From Bdellovibrionales bacterium (GTDB taxonomy: Bacteria > Bdellovibrionota > UBA1018 > CAIMNF01): a stretch of DNA of 64,000 nt. Below the pieces are notes generated by a model. It was not told where the DNA came from, searched no databases, and worked only from the letters and a program-made list of their open reading frames with translations. This document shows positions 8,332 through 16,554 of the stretch, piece by piece (position 1 is the stretch's first letter; each line of letters begins with the position of its first letter). The DNA is taken from positions 1-64,000 of the forward strand of contig CANHQK010000003.1 in NCBI GenBank assembly GCA_947462765.1, read 5' to 3'. A program made the position numbers and the translations under genes.

Positions 8332-9210
8332 TTATTCGCGGATGTCAAGAGCACCTGACTGAGCGCCCCACAAAGCGACCCAAAAACCGCCTAAACCGGC
8401 TCCTGTCAGTTTCACCGCGAGTGCGCCCTGCTTCAAAAGTTCATGCTTTTGCCCGATCAAATCGGGGGTCAGCAAACCCCAGGTTTCGAAGCAATTCTGG
8501 GCGTCTTGCATGGCCTTGGCAATTCGACTTTCTCCCCTTGACACATCCTTTTGAAACTCGAGCAAACCTTCTTTTGCCAGGCGGGTCGCCTCATCCATTT
8601 TCTGATCGAAGCGATCAGCCAGGTGCGGATGAATCTGGCGCCAATGCTTCACTTTCTCAACACAGTCCAGGGTCTGCCCACGCAATCCTGAATCGTATAA
8701 CTCGAATCGGGGCAAACGCTCCACACCTTCCAGAGGACGAGCCCCGCGGGCCATGGAGAATTCAATCGGCCGGCCATGCGCGATGGCATGCACATCCATC
8801 CCGCTACTCTTACCGTGAAACACATCCTCGAGATGGGTCGAAAGCGGAATCCATGATGCCTCGTCTGTGCCGGTCTTCCAAATCACCAGACGTGCGATAG
8901 CGGTACAAAGAGCGGCTGAAGAACCGAGTCCGGCCCCGATCGGAATCTGACTCCGGATATCGACCTCACCAGAATCGAATGCCCCGGAGTCCTGCCCCAG
9001 GTATTCCAGGGCCCGCCCGATCAGACTCCGTACCACGGACTGAAACGGATTGGCTGTGATCGAAAACCCTTTTTGTTTGCGGTAAATCAGTTTCAAAGAA
9101 AATGTAGGGTGAGGAAAAGCTATGGCTTCCTTTCCCCGGAGCACGGCATGCTCCCCGGTGAGCACCCACTTGGCCGGGACCTCGATGGTGAAATCAGAAA
9201 TGCGAGTCAT
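8332..9210 (-). CDS. mvk: mevalonate kinase (GHMP family)
   Basis: A 292-residue GHMP kinase that phosphorylates mevalonate. The N-terminal PAKWVLTGEHAVLRG strand-loop, the ATP loop PIGAGLGSSAA, the GKSSGMD motif and the C-terminal KLTGAGLGG are all present and match mevalonate kinase rather than homoserine or galactokinase. The ATG at 9210 has GGAG 10 bases upstream and overlaps mvaD by 17 bases. With mvaD and a third GHMP kinase upstream, it completes the three ATP-dependent steps to isopentenyl diphosphate. HMG-CoA synthase and reductase are not in the window. Confidence 0.9.
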   Translation of the reverse strand: MTRISDFTIEVPAKWVLTGEHAVLRGKEAIAFPHPTFSLKLIYRKQKGFSITANPFQSVVRSLIGRALEYLGQDSGAFDSGEVDIRSQIPIGAGLGSSAALCTAIARLVIWKTGTDEASWIPLSTHLEDVFHGKSSGMDVHAIAHGRPIEFSMARGARPLEGVERLPRFELYDSGLRGQTLDCVEKVKHWRQIHPHLADRFDQKMDEATRLAKEGLLEFQKDVSRGESRIAKAMQDAQNCFETWGLLTPDLIGQKHELLKQGALAVKLTGAGLGGFWVALWGAQSGALDIRE

Positions 9211-10222
9211 CGAAACGGGCTCCTTTCCCGCTGACATCCATGACGATCCTCAAACCGGGGTGGACTGTGGCAAAGAAATGCTGCCAGAGCGAGGCCTCGG
9301 CGGATGGAACAAACAGATGCGCATTTGCTCCGGCATCGAATGTGAGGATGCCATTACGAGACGGCACTCCTCCTTCGCTGTCCCGGATCCGACGGATCCA
9401 GGCTTCGCTCTCGCCGTTCCAATAACGGAAGGCCGGCACACTCGTATGAAATAACTCATGCATGTCGATCGCTTCCTCGAGGACCACCTCCGGCAATAAT
9501 CCACGATCCGATCCGTGCAATCCCTGACGGACCCTTTCCAAGCGGGCACGGACGCGCTCCTCGCGCCCTTTGAACCGGGCAGAAGTCCTGACCCTTTCAT
9601 GGGCCTCGCTCGAGGAAACATCCTTTACACCGGTCTCGAGTAAAAGAATGAAATCAACATATTCACCAACCGGATACCATTCGGTGATGCCGGAATCAGG
9701 ATCCCATTCGACAAAGGGACCACCAAAAGAACGGCAGGAGCTTCCGGAGCCTTTTGCCGACACGGCGGCCAGCGACTTCCGGAGCTGCGGATCCTTCTCG
9801 AAAGAATCCCGGAAACGAGGGAGATCCTGACCGCACAACACTCCGGCCCAGGCCAGCGTCAAAGCAGCAAAACCCGATGCGCTCGTGGCAATCCCGGTTC
9901 CAGCGGGCACAGTATTCAGAGTGAGGATCTCGTACACCCCGGACGGGGCGCTGACTGCAAAGCCGAACGGCTCGAGCACTGACTGAAACAACGCTACATC
10001 GGACAAAAAAGCTGATGCCTTGGCAAGACCCACTACCGGCGGGACATAGCCCCGGTCCGAAAAGCGGAACACCAGCCCGTCGGAATCTGCCACACGGGTG
10101 ATCCGGGTATGAGTCCCCGAATTGGAAAGTGTCATCGACAGAGACGGGTTCGAGGGCTTGCCTGCATGCTTTCCCATGTACTTGATCCAGGCGATATTGA
10201 CCGGGGCAAACACCTTCACCAT
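9194..10222 (-). CDS. mvaD: diphosphomevalonate decarboxylase
   Basis: A 342-residue enzyme of the mevalonate pathway that converts diphosphomevalonate to isopentenyl diphosphate. Signatures are PVNIAWIKYMGKH near the N-terminus, GTGIATSASGFAAL (phosphate loop), GSGSSCRSFGGPFVEW, and DAGANAHLF with the catalytic Asp. The ATG at 10222 has GGAG 5 bases upstream; a GTG two codons earlier overlaps that GGAG. The start overlaps the upstream kinase gene by 7 bases, which indicates a coupled operon. Confidence 0.93.
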   Translation of the reverse strand: MVKVFAPVNIAWIKYMGKHAGKPSNPSLSMTLSNSGTHTRITRVADSDGLVFRFSDRGYVPPVVGLAKASAFLSDVALFQSVLEPFGFAVSAPSGVYEILTLNTVPAGTGIATSASGFAALTLAWAGVLCGQDLPRFRDSFEKDPQLRKSLAAVSAKGSGSSCRSFGGPFVEWDPDSGITEWYPVGEYVDFILLLETGVKDVSSSEAHERVRTSARFKGREERVRARLERVRQGLHGSDRGLLPEVVLEEAIDMHELFHTSVPAFRYWNGESEAWIRRIRDSEGGVPSRNGILTFDAGANAHLFVPSAEASLWQHFFATVHPGLRIVMDVSGKGARFDDSHF

Positions 10223-11019
10223 ACGCACTCCGTAAGCGATTCACGGATCCGGAGCCCGGCCTGTTCCACATAAGGCCTGATGGAGGCCTGATTGACCCCG
10301 GGTTTGAGAACCAATAAAAACTGATCATGAAGCCCGGCACCGCAGCCCTTCACACCCTCGACTCCCTCGATGGTTTGCAAAGCTTCACGGATCTGCCTGG
10401 CATCATCTGACTCTCGTCCCGTACGGTACAACTCCTCGGCGAACTCTCCCAGAACAGCAAAGCCCCCTTCAACGGGATCCTGGATCTGCCTCCGGAAACG
10501 GGTCACCAGGCCACTCAATCGCTCATACCGGATCGGAGGACGATCGAGCATCAGGTCCTCATGAGTCGGACGCTTGGAAGGTTGCAAACGCTCGAGGAGA
10601 TACATCCGCTCATACACCTGCGGAGAGGCGATCGACCGGGGAGAACTGATTTTTTCCGCCTGGAGCAATAAATCGGCACCACTCGCGAGGGGAACATGAC
10701 GCCGGTACCAATGATGGATCTCCCGGGGATCCGGCAAAGCCCCGTACACTTGTCTCCAGGCCATCAAGCACTCCGCAGTAGACCCGCCATACCCGGGAGG
10801 CGCGGAGTCCTCGAGCAATCGAAACCTGACACGCCCCTCACCCGCATCCTGCAACAAAATGCCTGCAGGAGATTCAGGATGGGGAAACCTACCCTCGACC
10901 GAGTCACCGAACTCGAAACGGTACCCGGGCCGGATCGCCTCGAGGACGGCATCCCCACCCTCAAGAACCAGATACTCGCCAATCAAAAATATTTTTGCGG
11001 GGACCTCGACGATCTCCAA
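10216..11019 (-). CDS. divergent GHMP kinase, probable phosphomevalonate kinase
   Basis: A 267-residue protein starting at a TTG (11019) 8 bases after the sufB stop. The N-terminus IVEVPAKIFLIGEYLVLEGG is a clear GHMP kinase strand. The ATP loop is unusual (PPGYGGSTAE instead of PxxxGLGSSA), and the C-terminal motif is GCGAGLHDQF instead of KxxGAGGGG. Its place next to mvaD and mvk supplies the missing middle step of the pathway, so phosphomevalonate kinase is the best reading; this is inferred mainly from context. No ATG or GTG fits without running back into sufB. Confidence 0.65.
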   Translation of the reverse strand: MEIVEVPAKIFLIGEYLVLEGGDAVLEAIRPGYRFEFGDSVEGRFPHPESPAGILLQDAGEGRVRFRLLEDSAPPGYGGSTAECLMAWRQVYGALPDPREIHHWYRRHVPLASGADLLLQAEKISSPRSIASPQVYERMYLLERLQPSKRPTHEDLMLDRPPIRYERLSGLVTRFRRQIQDPVEGGFAVLGEFAEELYRTGRESDDARQIREALQTIEGVEGVKGCGAGLHDQFLLVLKPGVNQASIRPYVEQAGLRIRESLTECVW

Positions 11020-11026
11020 GCCTGCC

Positions 11027-12451
11027 TCACCCGACCGAACCCTCGAGCTTGAGCTCGAGCAAACGATTGGCCTCCAGAGCGAACTCCATCGGCAATTGCT
11101 TGAACACTTCGTCACAGTATCCGTTGATGATGAGCTTCACGGCCTCCTCGGCTTCGATTCCACGGGACTGAAGATAAAACAGCTGATCCTCACTCACCTT
11201 CGAAGCGGTTGCCTCGTGTTCCACCACCGCAGTGGGATTACGGACCTCGATATAGGGAATGGTGTTTGCCGTGCACTTGGCACCGATCAGCAAGGAATCG
11301 CACTGTGTGTGGTTCCTGGCCCCTTCTGCACCCGGAAGGACCACCACGCCACCGCGGTAAGTGTTGCGCCCCTCCCCGGTCGAAATGCCCTTGGAGAGGA
11401 TCCGACTCTTGGTGTTCTTGCCGATATGGATCATTTTTGTCCCGGTATCGGCCTGCATCTTATCATTGGTGATGGCGACTGAATAAAACTCACCAGTGGA
11501 GCCATCACCCTCAAGAACACACGAAGGATACTTCCACGTCACCGAAGAACCGACCTCGACCTGCGTCCAGGAGATCTTCGAGTTCCGGCCCTTGCACAGT
11601 CCTCGTTTTGTAACAAAATTATAGATTCCACCCTTGCCCTCGGCATCGCCGGAATACCAGTTCTGAACAGTGGTGTACTTGATCACGGCACCCTCGAGAG
11701 CGACGAGCTCCACAGTCGCTGCATGGAGTTGGTTCTCATCGCGCATGGGGGCCGTACAACCTTCCATGTAACTCACCTCGGAGCCCTCATCCGCGACAAT
11801 CAGCGTGCGCTCGAACTGACCGGTGCCTTGAGCGTTGATCCGAAAGTAAGTGGACAGATCAAGCGGGCACTTCACACCCTTCGGGATGTAAACAAATGAG
11901 CCATCGCTGAACACCGCAGCATTCAGCGCGGCATAGTAATTGTCCGTGGCAGGCACCACCGACCCGAGGTATTTCTTTACGAGCTCGGGATGCTCCTTCA
12001 AGGCCTCGGAGATCGAACAAAAAATGATCCCGTGTTTTTTCAGCTCCTCGCGTTGGGTGGTGACAACCGAAACCGAATCGAACACCGCATCGACAGCCAC
12101 ACCGGCCAACATCTTTTGCTCGTGAAGCGGAATCCCCAATTTTTCGTAGGTTTCGAGCAACTTCGGATCGACCTCATCGAGGCTGTTCAGCTTCTTTTTC
12201 TGCTTGGGAGCGGAGTAATAGCTGATGGCCTGGAAGTCGATCTCAGGATAGGTCACGTCCGCCCACTTGGGCTCCTTCATTTTCTGCCAGATGCGGAAGG
12301 CCTTGAGCCGGTACTCGAGCATGAACTCGGGTTCTTCTTTTTTCCCTGAAATGAAGCGGACCGTTTCCTCGCTCAGGCCCGGGGGCAGGCGGTCTTCTTC
12401 GATATCGGTCACAAATCCGTATTTGGAATAGTCCTTGTTCTGAAAATCCAT
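11027..12451 (-). CDS. sufB: SufB, Fe-S cluster scaffold subunit
   Basis: A 474-residue SufB of normal length, the scaffold of the SufBCD complex on which Fe-S clusters are built. Recognisable blocks are [26 protein letters not shown], the beta-helix core, and [19 protein letters not shown] near the C-terminus with the conserved Cys ([10 protein letters not shown]) region. It is separated from sufC and sufD by sufS, sufU and sufT, an order unlike E. coli sufABCDSE. It is followed directly by the mevalonate-pathway genes. Confidence 0.97.
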   Translation of the reverse strand: MDFQNKDYSKYGFVTDIEEDRLPPGLSEETVRFISGKKEEPEFMLEYRLKAFRIWQKMKEPKWADVTYPEIDFQAISYYSAPKQKKKLNSLDEVDPKLLETYEKLGIPLHEQKMLAGVAVDAVFDSVSVVTTQREELKKHGIIFCSISEALKEHPELVKKYLGSVVPATDNYYAALNAAVFSDGSFVYIPKGVKCPLDLSTYFRINAQGTGQFERTLIVADEGSEVSYMEGCTAPMRDENQLHAATVELVALEGAVIKYTTVQNWYSGDAEGKGGIYNFVTKRGLCKGRNSKISWTQVEVGSSVTWKYPSCVLEGDGSTGEFYSVAITNDKMQADTGTKMIHIGKNTKSRILSKGISTGEGRNTYRGGVVVLPGAEGARNHTQCDSLLIGAKCTANTIPYIEVRNPTAVVEHEATASKVSEDQLFYLQSRGIEAEEAVKLIINGYCDEVFKQLPMEFALEANRLLELKLEGSVG

Positions 12452-12455
12452 AAAT

Positions 12456-12761
12456 TCACCAGATCCCTAAACGGTCTTTGACTTCATCCGAAGCCATGGT
12501 CTTCGGATCCCACTTCGGCTCGAACACGAGCTTCACTTCCGCCTCTTTCATCCCCGGATACTCAAGGAGGCGATTCTTGACATTTGCCACGAAAGTGTCT
12601 GCAACAGGGCAGTGCGGGCTGGTCAGGGTCATCACCACATCAGCACCGGTTTTCTCAGTACGGAACGAGGCCTCGTAAATCAGACCGAGATCCACAATCG
12701 ACAAAAACATCTCCGGGTCCTGAACCGGATGCAACCATTCGAGAAGCACGGGATCACGCAT
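12456..12761 (-). CDS. sufT: SufT-like MIP18/DUF59 Fe-S maturation protein
   Basis: A 101-residue single-domain MIP18 family protein ([34 protein letters not shown] with the conserved Cys, [13 protein letters not shown]). Such proteins assist late Fe-S cluster delivery. The ATG at 12761 overlaps the sufU stop by 8 bases. A longer frame exists but lies wholly within sufU. Cytoplasmic. Confidence 0.9.
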   Translation of the reverse strand: MRDPVLLEWLHPVQDPEMFLSIVDLGLIYEASFRTEKTGADVVMTLTSPHCPVADTFVANVKNRLLEYPGMKEAEVKLVFEPKWDPKTMASDEVKDRLGIW

Positions 12762-13194
12762 GAGGAGTCTCCAATCCTTTCTTGAGGGTGGTCCAGGGTA
12801 GCAAGGCGCACTTGATCCGAACCGGAAAGCGCTTGATGCCGTAAAGGGCCACGATATCCTCGGATGAATCTTCAGAGGGGAGCACATCAGGCCGATCCTC
12901 ACCCTGCATCTTGGCACGGAACCCCTCGATGAGACCGGAAACGCGATCGAGCGGCTGGCCCTGGACCATCTCGGTCATGATGCTGGCAGACGCCATGCAG
13001 ATCGAGCAGCCCTCCCCTTCGAAAGTACAGCTCACCAGCTTCCCGTCACGCATCTTCAATCCCAGTGTGACCTTGTCGCCGCAAAGCGGATTGAACCCGT
13101 TCTCACGGATCTCGGCATCGACCGCCAAACCCCAATTCCGGGGTGATTCGTGATGGTCAGCTAACACTTCTCCAAAGACGTCACGATAGTTCAT
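12754..13194 (-). CDS. sufU: SufU-type sulfur carrier/scaffold
   Basis: A 146-residue U-type protein. Metal ligands are visible: NPLCGD (Cys38, Asp40), GCSIC (Cys63 and Cys66) and a C-terminal IKCALLPW Cys. In Bacillus and mycobacteria, SufU accepts sulfur from SufS through a zinc site, replacing SufE. It lies directly after sufS with a 4-base overlap, which supports that partnership. Length is normal. Confidence 0.93.
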   Translation of the reverse strand: MNYRDVFGEVLADHHESPRNWGLAVDAEIRENGFNPLCGDKVTLGLKMRDGKLVSCTFEGEGCSICMASASIMTEMVQGQPLDRVSGLIEGFRAKMQGEDRPDVLPSEDSSEDIVALYGIKRFPVRIKCALLPWTTLKKGLETPHA

Positions 13195-14423
13195 GAACTC
13201 TTCCTTCTGAAGAACTGGGGGGCGCTCTTCAATGCATCGATGAGCTGATCCGCCTCCTCGAGAGTGTTATAGAAACTGAAACTGGCCCGGCATGTCGCCG
13301 GCAGACCAAGACGCAGCATGAGCGGATGGGCACAATGGTGGCCCGCACGCACTGATATACCCCTCATATCCAGAAAGGTCGCCAGGTCGTGAGCATGAAC
13401 ACCATCGATCGCAATGCTGAAAATCGGGGCACGGTGATGCGGATCCTTGGGCCCCAGCAAGCGCAGACCGGGAATGGACACGATCCGTTCGAGAACATAA
13501 GCGGTGATGCGATCCTCGTACTCCTGGATCCGGGTACGGCCCTGGGTCTCGATATAATCGATGGCAGCCCCTAGACCGATCACGCCAGCGATATCAGGCG
13601 TGCCGGCCTCGAACTTATGCGGGAGTTCGTTCCACTCGGAGTCCAAATCACCCACGTGAGAGATCATGTTTCCGCCCACCTGATAGGGCGGCATACGGGA
13701 GAAAACCGCTTCCCGGCCCCAAAGCACGCCGACTCCGGTCGGTCCGCACAGTTTGTGGGCCGAGAATGCCAGGAAGTCAATGGGCCCGAGGCGGGAGATC
13801 TCGACCTCCCCATGAGCGATGCCTTGCGCAGCGTCGACCACGATCGTACTGCCGACCAGCTTAAACCGTGAAGCAAGCGAAGCAACGGGGTTGGTCACCC
13901 CGGTCACGTTGCTCAAAAGCGAAACCGCGAGAATCTTGGGTTTCAAGGCAAGAACACGGTCCACTTCTTTGGGATCGAGCCGAAGATCAGAGGTCAGCTC
14001 GATGATTTCGAATCGGGCACCCTTCCGTTTTGCGAGCTGTTGCCAGGGCACGAAATTGGCATGATGCTCCATTCGCGTAACGGCGATCACATCTCCAGGA
14101 CCGACCGTGCTCTCACCGAAAGCCGATGCGATCAAATTGATGGCTTCGGTGGTCCCTTTGGTGAATACGATCTCACGTTCGGATGCGGCACCCAGAAACC
14201 GGACCACCTTGCTCCGGACCGATTCAAACGCATCTGTGGCCTCCTGGGAGAGTTTGTAGACTCCGCGGTGTACATTGGCATTGGTCTCGAGATAATACCG
14301 GACGATCGCATCGACCACTTTCTTCGGGCGTTGGGAAGTCGCCGCATTGTCGAGGTAGCACAAGGGCTTGCCATCGACCATTCTGGAAAGGATCGGAAAA
14401 TCGCGCCGGATGAGCTCGTTCAT
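13191..14423 (-). CDS. sufS: SufS cysteine desulfurase
   Basis: A 410-residue PLP enzyme that takes sulfur from cysteine and hands it to SufU. The PLP lysine lies in FSAHKLCGPTG, and the catalytic cysteine in RAGHHCAHP. The N-terminal YLDNAATSQRP is typical of group II desulfurases. The ATG at 14423 has AGGAGG 7 bases upstream and forms an ATGA overlap with the sufD stop; a GTG two codons upstream is less likely. Confidence 0.96.
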   Translation of the reverse strand: MNELIRRDFPILSRMVDGKPLCYLDNAATSQRPKKVVDAIVRYYLETNANVHRGVYKLSQEATDAFESVRSKVVRFLGAASEREIVFTKGTTEAINLIASAFGESTVGPGDVIAVTRMEHHANFVPWQQLAKRKGARFEIIELTSDLRLDPKEVDRVLALKPKILAVSLLSNVTGVTNPVASLASRFKLVGSTIVVDAAQGIAHGEVEISRLGPIDFLAFSAHKLCGPTGVGVLWGREAVFSRMPPYQVGGNMISHVGDLDSEWNELPHKFEAGTPDIAGVIGLGAAIDYIETQGRTRIQEYEDRITAYVLERIVSIPGLRLLGPKDPHHRAPIFSIAIDGVHAHDLATFLDMRGISVRAGHHCAHPLMLRLGLPATCRASFSFYNTLEEADQLIDALKSAPQFFRRKSS

Positions 14424-15223
14424 GACCACTCCTCCTCGAGGACACCGAGGCGGGATTCGATCTCATGTCGGATGGAAACATCCGAGATCCACTCGAGAGG
14501 CTGCCGTAAGAACCCTTTGAGCATCATCGCCTCAGCGGTCTCAGGATCGATTCCCCTCGCCTGCAAATAATAAGTTTGCTCGGGCTCGAGCGAACTCGTA
14601 CTGCTCCCGTGAGCACATTTCACCTCATCGTTCTCAATGAGGAGTTTCGGAAAGGAATCGACCGTTGCATGCTTCGAAAGCATGAGATTCCGGTTTTTTT
14701 GAAAAGCCTCGGTCCTGGGAGCCGACTGCAGGATGTGGATCCTGCCATTAAACACCGTACGGGACTCATCCCGCGCTGCACACCACACTTGTAAATCGCT
14801 ATAGGTGTCAGAAACAGAATGCACGGCATCCGCACGAATCGAGAATTGCTGTCTGGCCTTGGCATTTAGCAATCCACGAAGCTCGATGCGCGCACCCCGC
14901 CCCTCTACGGAGGTGTCGATCTCAAACGCAGATTTTGCCCCGCCATCGAGAATGACCGTCAGCTTGAGCGCGCTGTCAGACCCGGCTTTCACCCTGACAC
15001 GGGAGAGCGACTCCACTTCGGCGGAAGTGGCTTGTTCGATCACCATCTCGAGTCGGGCACCTTCGCCCAGGTTGATGTCGATTTCATGAACACCACTCAC
15101 ATTCGGGATCCGGTAGTGCTGCACGCCCAAGGAGGGATTGCGTCCTGCGACCACCTCAACCGCATGGCGACTCCCGGGTCCCGGAACGGCGTCCTTTGTT
15201 TTGAAGATCTGATATTCTTTCAT
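14420..15223 (-). CDS. sufD: short SufD subunit of the SufBCD complex
   Basis: A 267-residue SufD, much shorter than the roughly 420 residues of E. coli SufD. The beta-helix core and C-terminal helical domain are intact, including VKCAHGSSTSSLEPEQTYYL with the conserved functional His, followed by LQARGIDPETAEAMMLKGF. What is missing is the N-terminal domain. The reading frame is open and well started (ATG 15223), so this looks like a natural short form, not a broken gene. Confidence 0.88.
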   Translation of the reverse strand: MKEYQIFKTKDAVPGPGSRHAVEVVAGRNPSLGVQHYRIPNVSGVHEIDINLGEGARLEMVIEQATSAEVESLSRVRVKAGSDSALKLTVILDGGAKSAFEIDTSVEGRGARIELRGLLNAKARQQFSIRADAVHSVSDTYSDLQVWCAARDESRTVFNGRIHILQSAPRTEAFQKNRNLMLSKHATVDSFPKLLIENDEVKCAHGSSTSSLEPEQTYYLQARGIDPETAEAMMLKGFLRQPLEWISDVSIRHEIESRLGVLEEEWS

Positions 15224-15229
15224 GACCGA

Positions 15230-15973
15230 TCAGGCGCCTTCCACCCAGTCATAGCCGCGCTCTTCAAGCTTGAGAGCCAGTTCCGGGCCTCCGCTTTCAA
15301 GCACTCTTCCGCTACCGAACACATGAACCACATCCGGTTTGATATAATTCAACATCCGCTGGTAATGCGTGATCACAAGCATGCCCCGGTCGGAGTTCCG
15401 GAACGACTGGAGGTTCTCCGAGACAATCCGGAGGGCATCGATATCGAGGCCGGAGTCGGTCTCATCGAGGACGGCCATCTTGGGTTGGAGCAACCTGAGC
15501 TGAAGAGTTTCGAGACGCTTCTTTTCCCCTCCGCTGAACCCCTCGTTCAAGGAGCGGGTCATGAACGCCTCGGGAATCGAAAGGTGTTTGAGTTCTTCCT
15601 TGATCAGTGCGCGGAACTTGGAGGGTTCGATCTCGCCGGCACGAACGGATTTCATCGAAGCCCGGAGAAAGGAAGCGACACTGACACCCGGGATGGCAAC
15701 CGGATATTGGAAGGCCAGGAATAGACGCTTCTTGGCACGTTCCTCGGGCTTCAAATGGGTGATGTCCTCACCATCCAGCAGGATGCTCCCGGAAAGCACC
15801 TGGTATTTGGGATGTCCCATCAGGGTGTAGGAGAGCGTGGTCTTTCCCGTACCGTTACGGCCCATGATGGCGTGCACTTCTCCGCGGCGAACCACGAGGT
15901 TGACGCCTTTCAGGACTTCTTTGCCTTCCACGGCGACGTGAAGGTCACGGATCTCGAACAATGGTGCACTCAT
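15230..15973 (-). CDS. sufC: SufC ATPase
   Basis: A 247-residue ABC-type ATPase that powers the SufBCD scaffold. Walker A is GRNGTGKTT, the signature is GFSGGEKKR, Walker B is MAVLDETDSGLD, and the switch His is in VITHYQRML. Size and motifs match SufC. Start (15973) and rrf2 stop overlap as ATGA. Confidence 0.97.
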   Translation of the reverse strand: MSAPLFEIRDLHVAVEGKEVLKGVNLVVRRGEVHAIMGRNGTGKTTLSYTLMGHPKYQVLSGSILLDGEDITHLKPEERAKKRLFLAFQYPVAIPGVSVASFLRASMKSVRAGEIEPSKFRALIKEELKHLSIPEAFMTRSLNEGFSGGEKKRLETLQLRLLQPKMAVLDETDSGLDIDALRIVSENLQSFRNSDRGMLVITHYQRMLNYIKPDVVHVFGSGRVLESGGPELALKLEERGYDWVEGA

Positions 15974-16464
15974 GATCTCAGCTCCCCTTTTCTCATCTGA
16001 CCGACATGATCACTCGCGATCGAGCGTGTTTTGTCGCGGATTTCCTCCTCGGGCCGGATGAGGTCGGCCAGAGTCATTCTCGAAGTGAACTCTTCAACGT
16101 ATCCTGAAAGCAAATCCCAGAACGGACGGATCGAACAGGACCCGAATCGCACGCAGGCGTCTGACTTTCCGGTAAAGGACTTGCAAAATTCCGAACCGGA
16201 CTTCTTCCTGCCGTTCAGCGCATCGAGCACCTCTTTCAGGGAGATCTCAGCGGGCTGCCTCGAGAGAGCGAAGCCCCCTTTGATTCCGCGGACAGTGCGA
16301 ACGAGCTCGGCCCGCTTCAAAAGCAACATGAACTTGGAGACGTACTCGATGGAAAGTCCTTCGCGCTCCGCAATTTCCGGAGCCGACAGGGTGGTCCCTT
16401 CGGGCAAAGACGCGAGTTGAACCGCACAACGCAGTCCGTATTCCTCCAAAGCGGTGACGTTCAT
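15970..16464 (-). CDS. Rrf2-family Fe-S-sensing regulator of the suf operon
   Basis: A 164-residue Rrf2/IscR-type repressor, first gene of the suf operon. The winged helix-turn-helix is at about 5-65 (LSIEYVSKFMLLLKRAELV, RGIKGGFALSR). Cys94, Cys104 and Cys110 form the Fe-S ligand pattern seen in IscR and SufR. It likely senses cluster status and represses suf through the palindrome at 16522-16554. The 4-base overlap with sufC couples regulator and operon. The name SufR or IscR would need experimental support. Confidence 0.9.
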   Translation of the reverse strand: MNVTALEEYGLRCAVQLASLPEGTTLSAPEIAEREGLSIEYVSKFMLLLKRAELVRTVRGIKGGFALSRQPAEISLKEVLDALNGRKKSGSEFCKSFTGKSDACVRFGSCSIRPFWDLLSGYVEEFTSRMTLADLIRPEEEIRDKTRSIASDHVGQMRKGELRS

Positions 16465-16516
16465 GGCCTCGGATCATGCCACGAGACCCGGATTGAAACA
16501 ATACTTTTTTGTACGG

Positions 16517-16546
16517 ATTTTAGTCTAATCTGTTGAAATCCAACAA
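16517..16546 (-). promoter_or_regulatory. candidate suf operon promoter
   Basis: On the minus strand, TTGTTG (16541-16546) and TAAAAT (16517-16522) are separated by 18 bases, about 50 bases before the rrf2 ATG. The spacer and -35 lie inside the palindrome at 16522-16554, as expected for a repressed promoter. TTGGAT with a 15-base spacer is an alternative -35. Confidence 0.5.
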
Positions 16547-16554
16547 CTTAGACT
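16522..16554. promoter_or_regulatory. 33-bp imperfect palindrome, likely Rrf2 operator
   Basis: Plus-strand arms AGTCTAATCTGTTG and CAACAACTTAGACT flank a 5-base centre (AAATC); 12 of 14 arm positions pair. It sits exactly between the bamB stop and the rrf2-suf promoter. There is no T-run on either side, so a terminator is unlikely. Position over the -35 and spacer of the suf promoter makes autoregulation by the adjacent Rrf2 protein the best inference. Confidence 0.6.
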
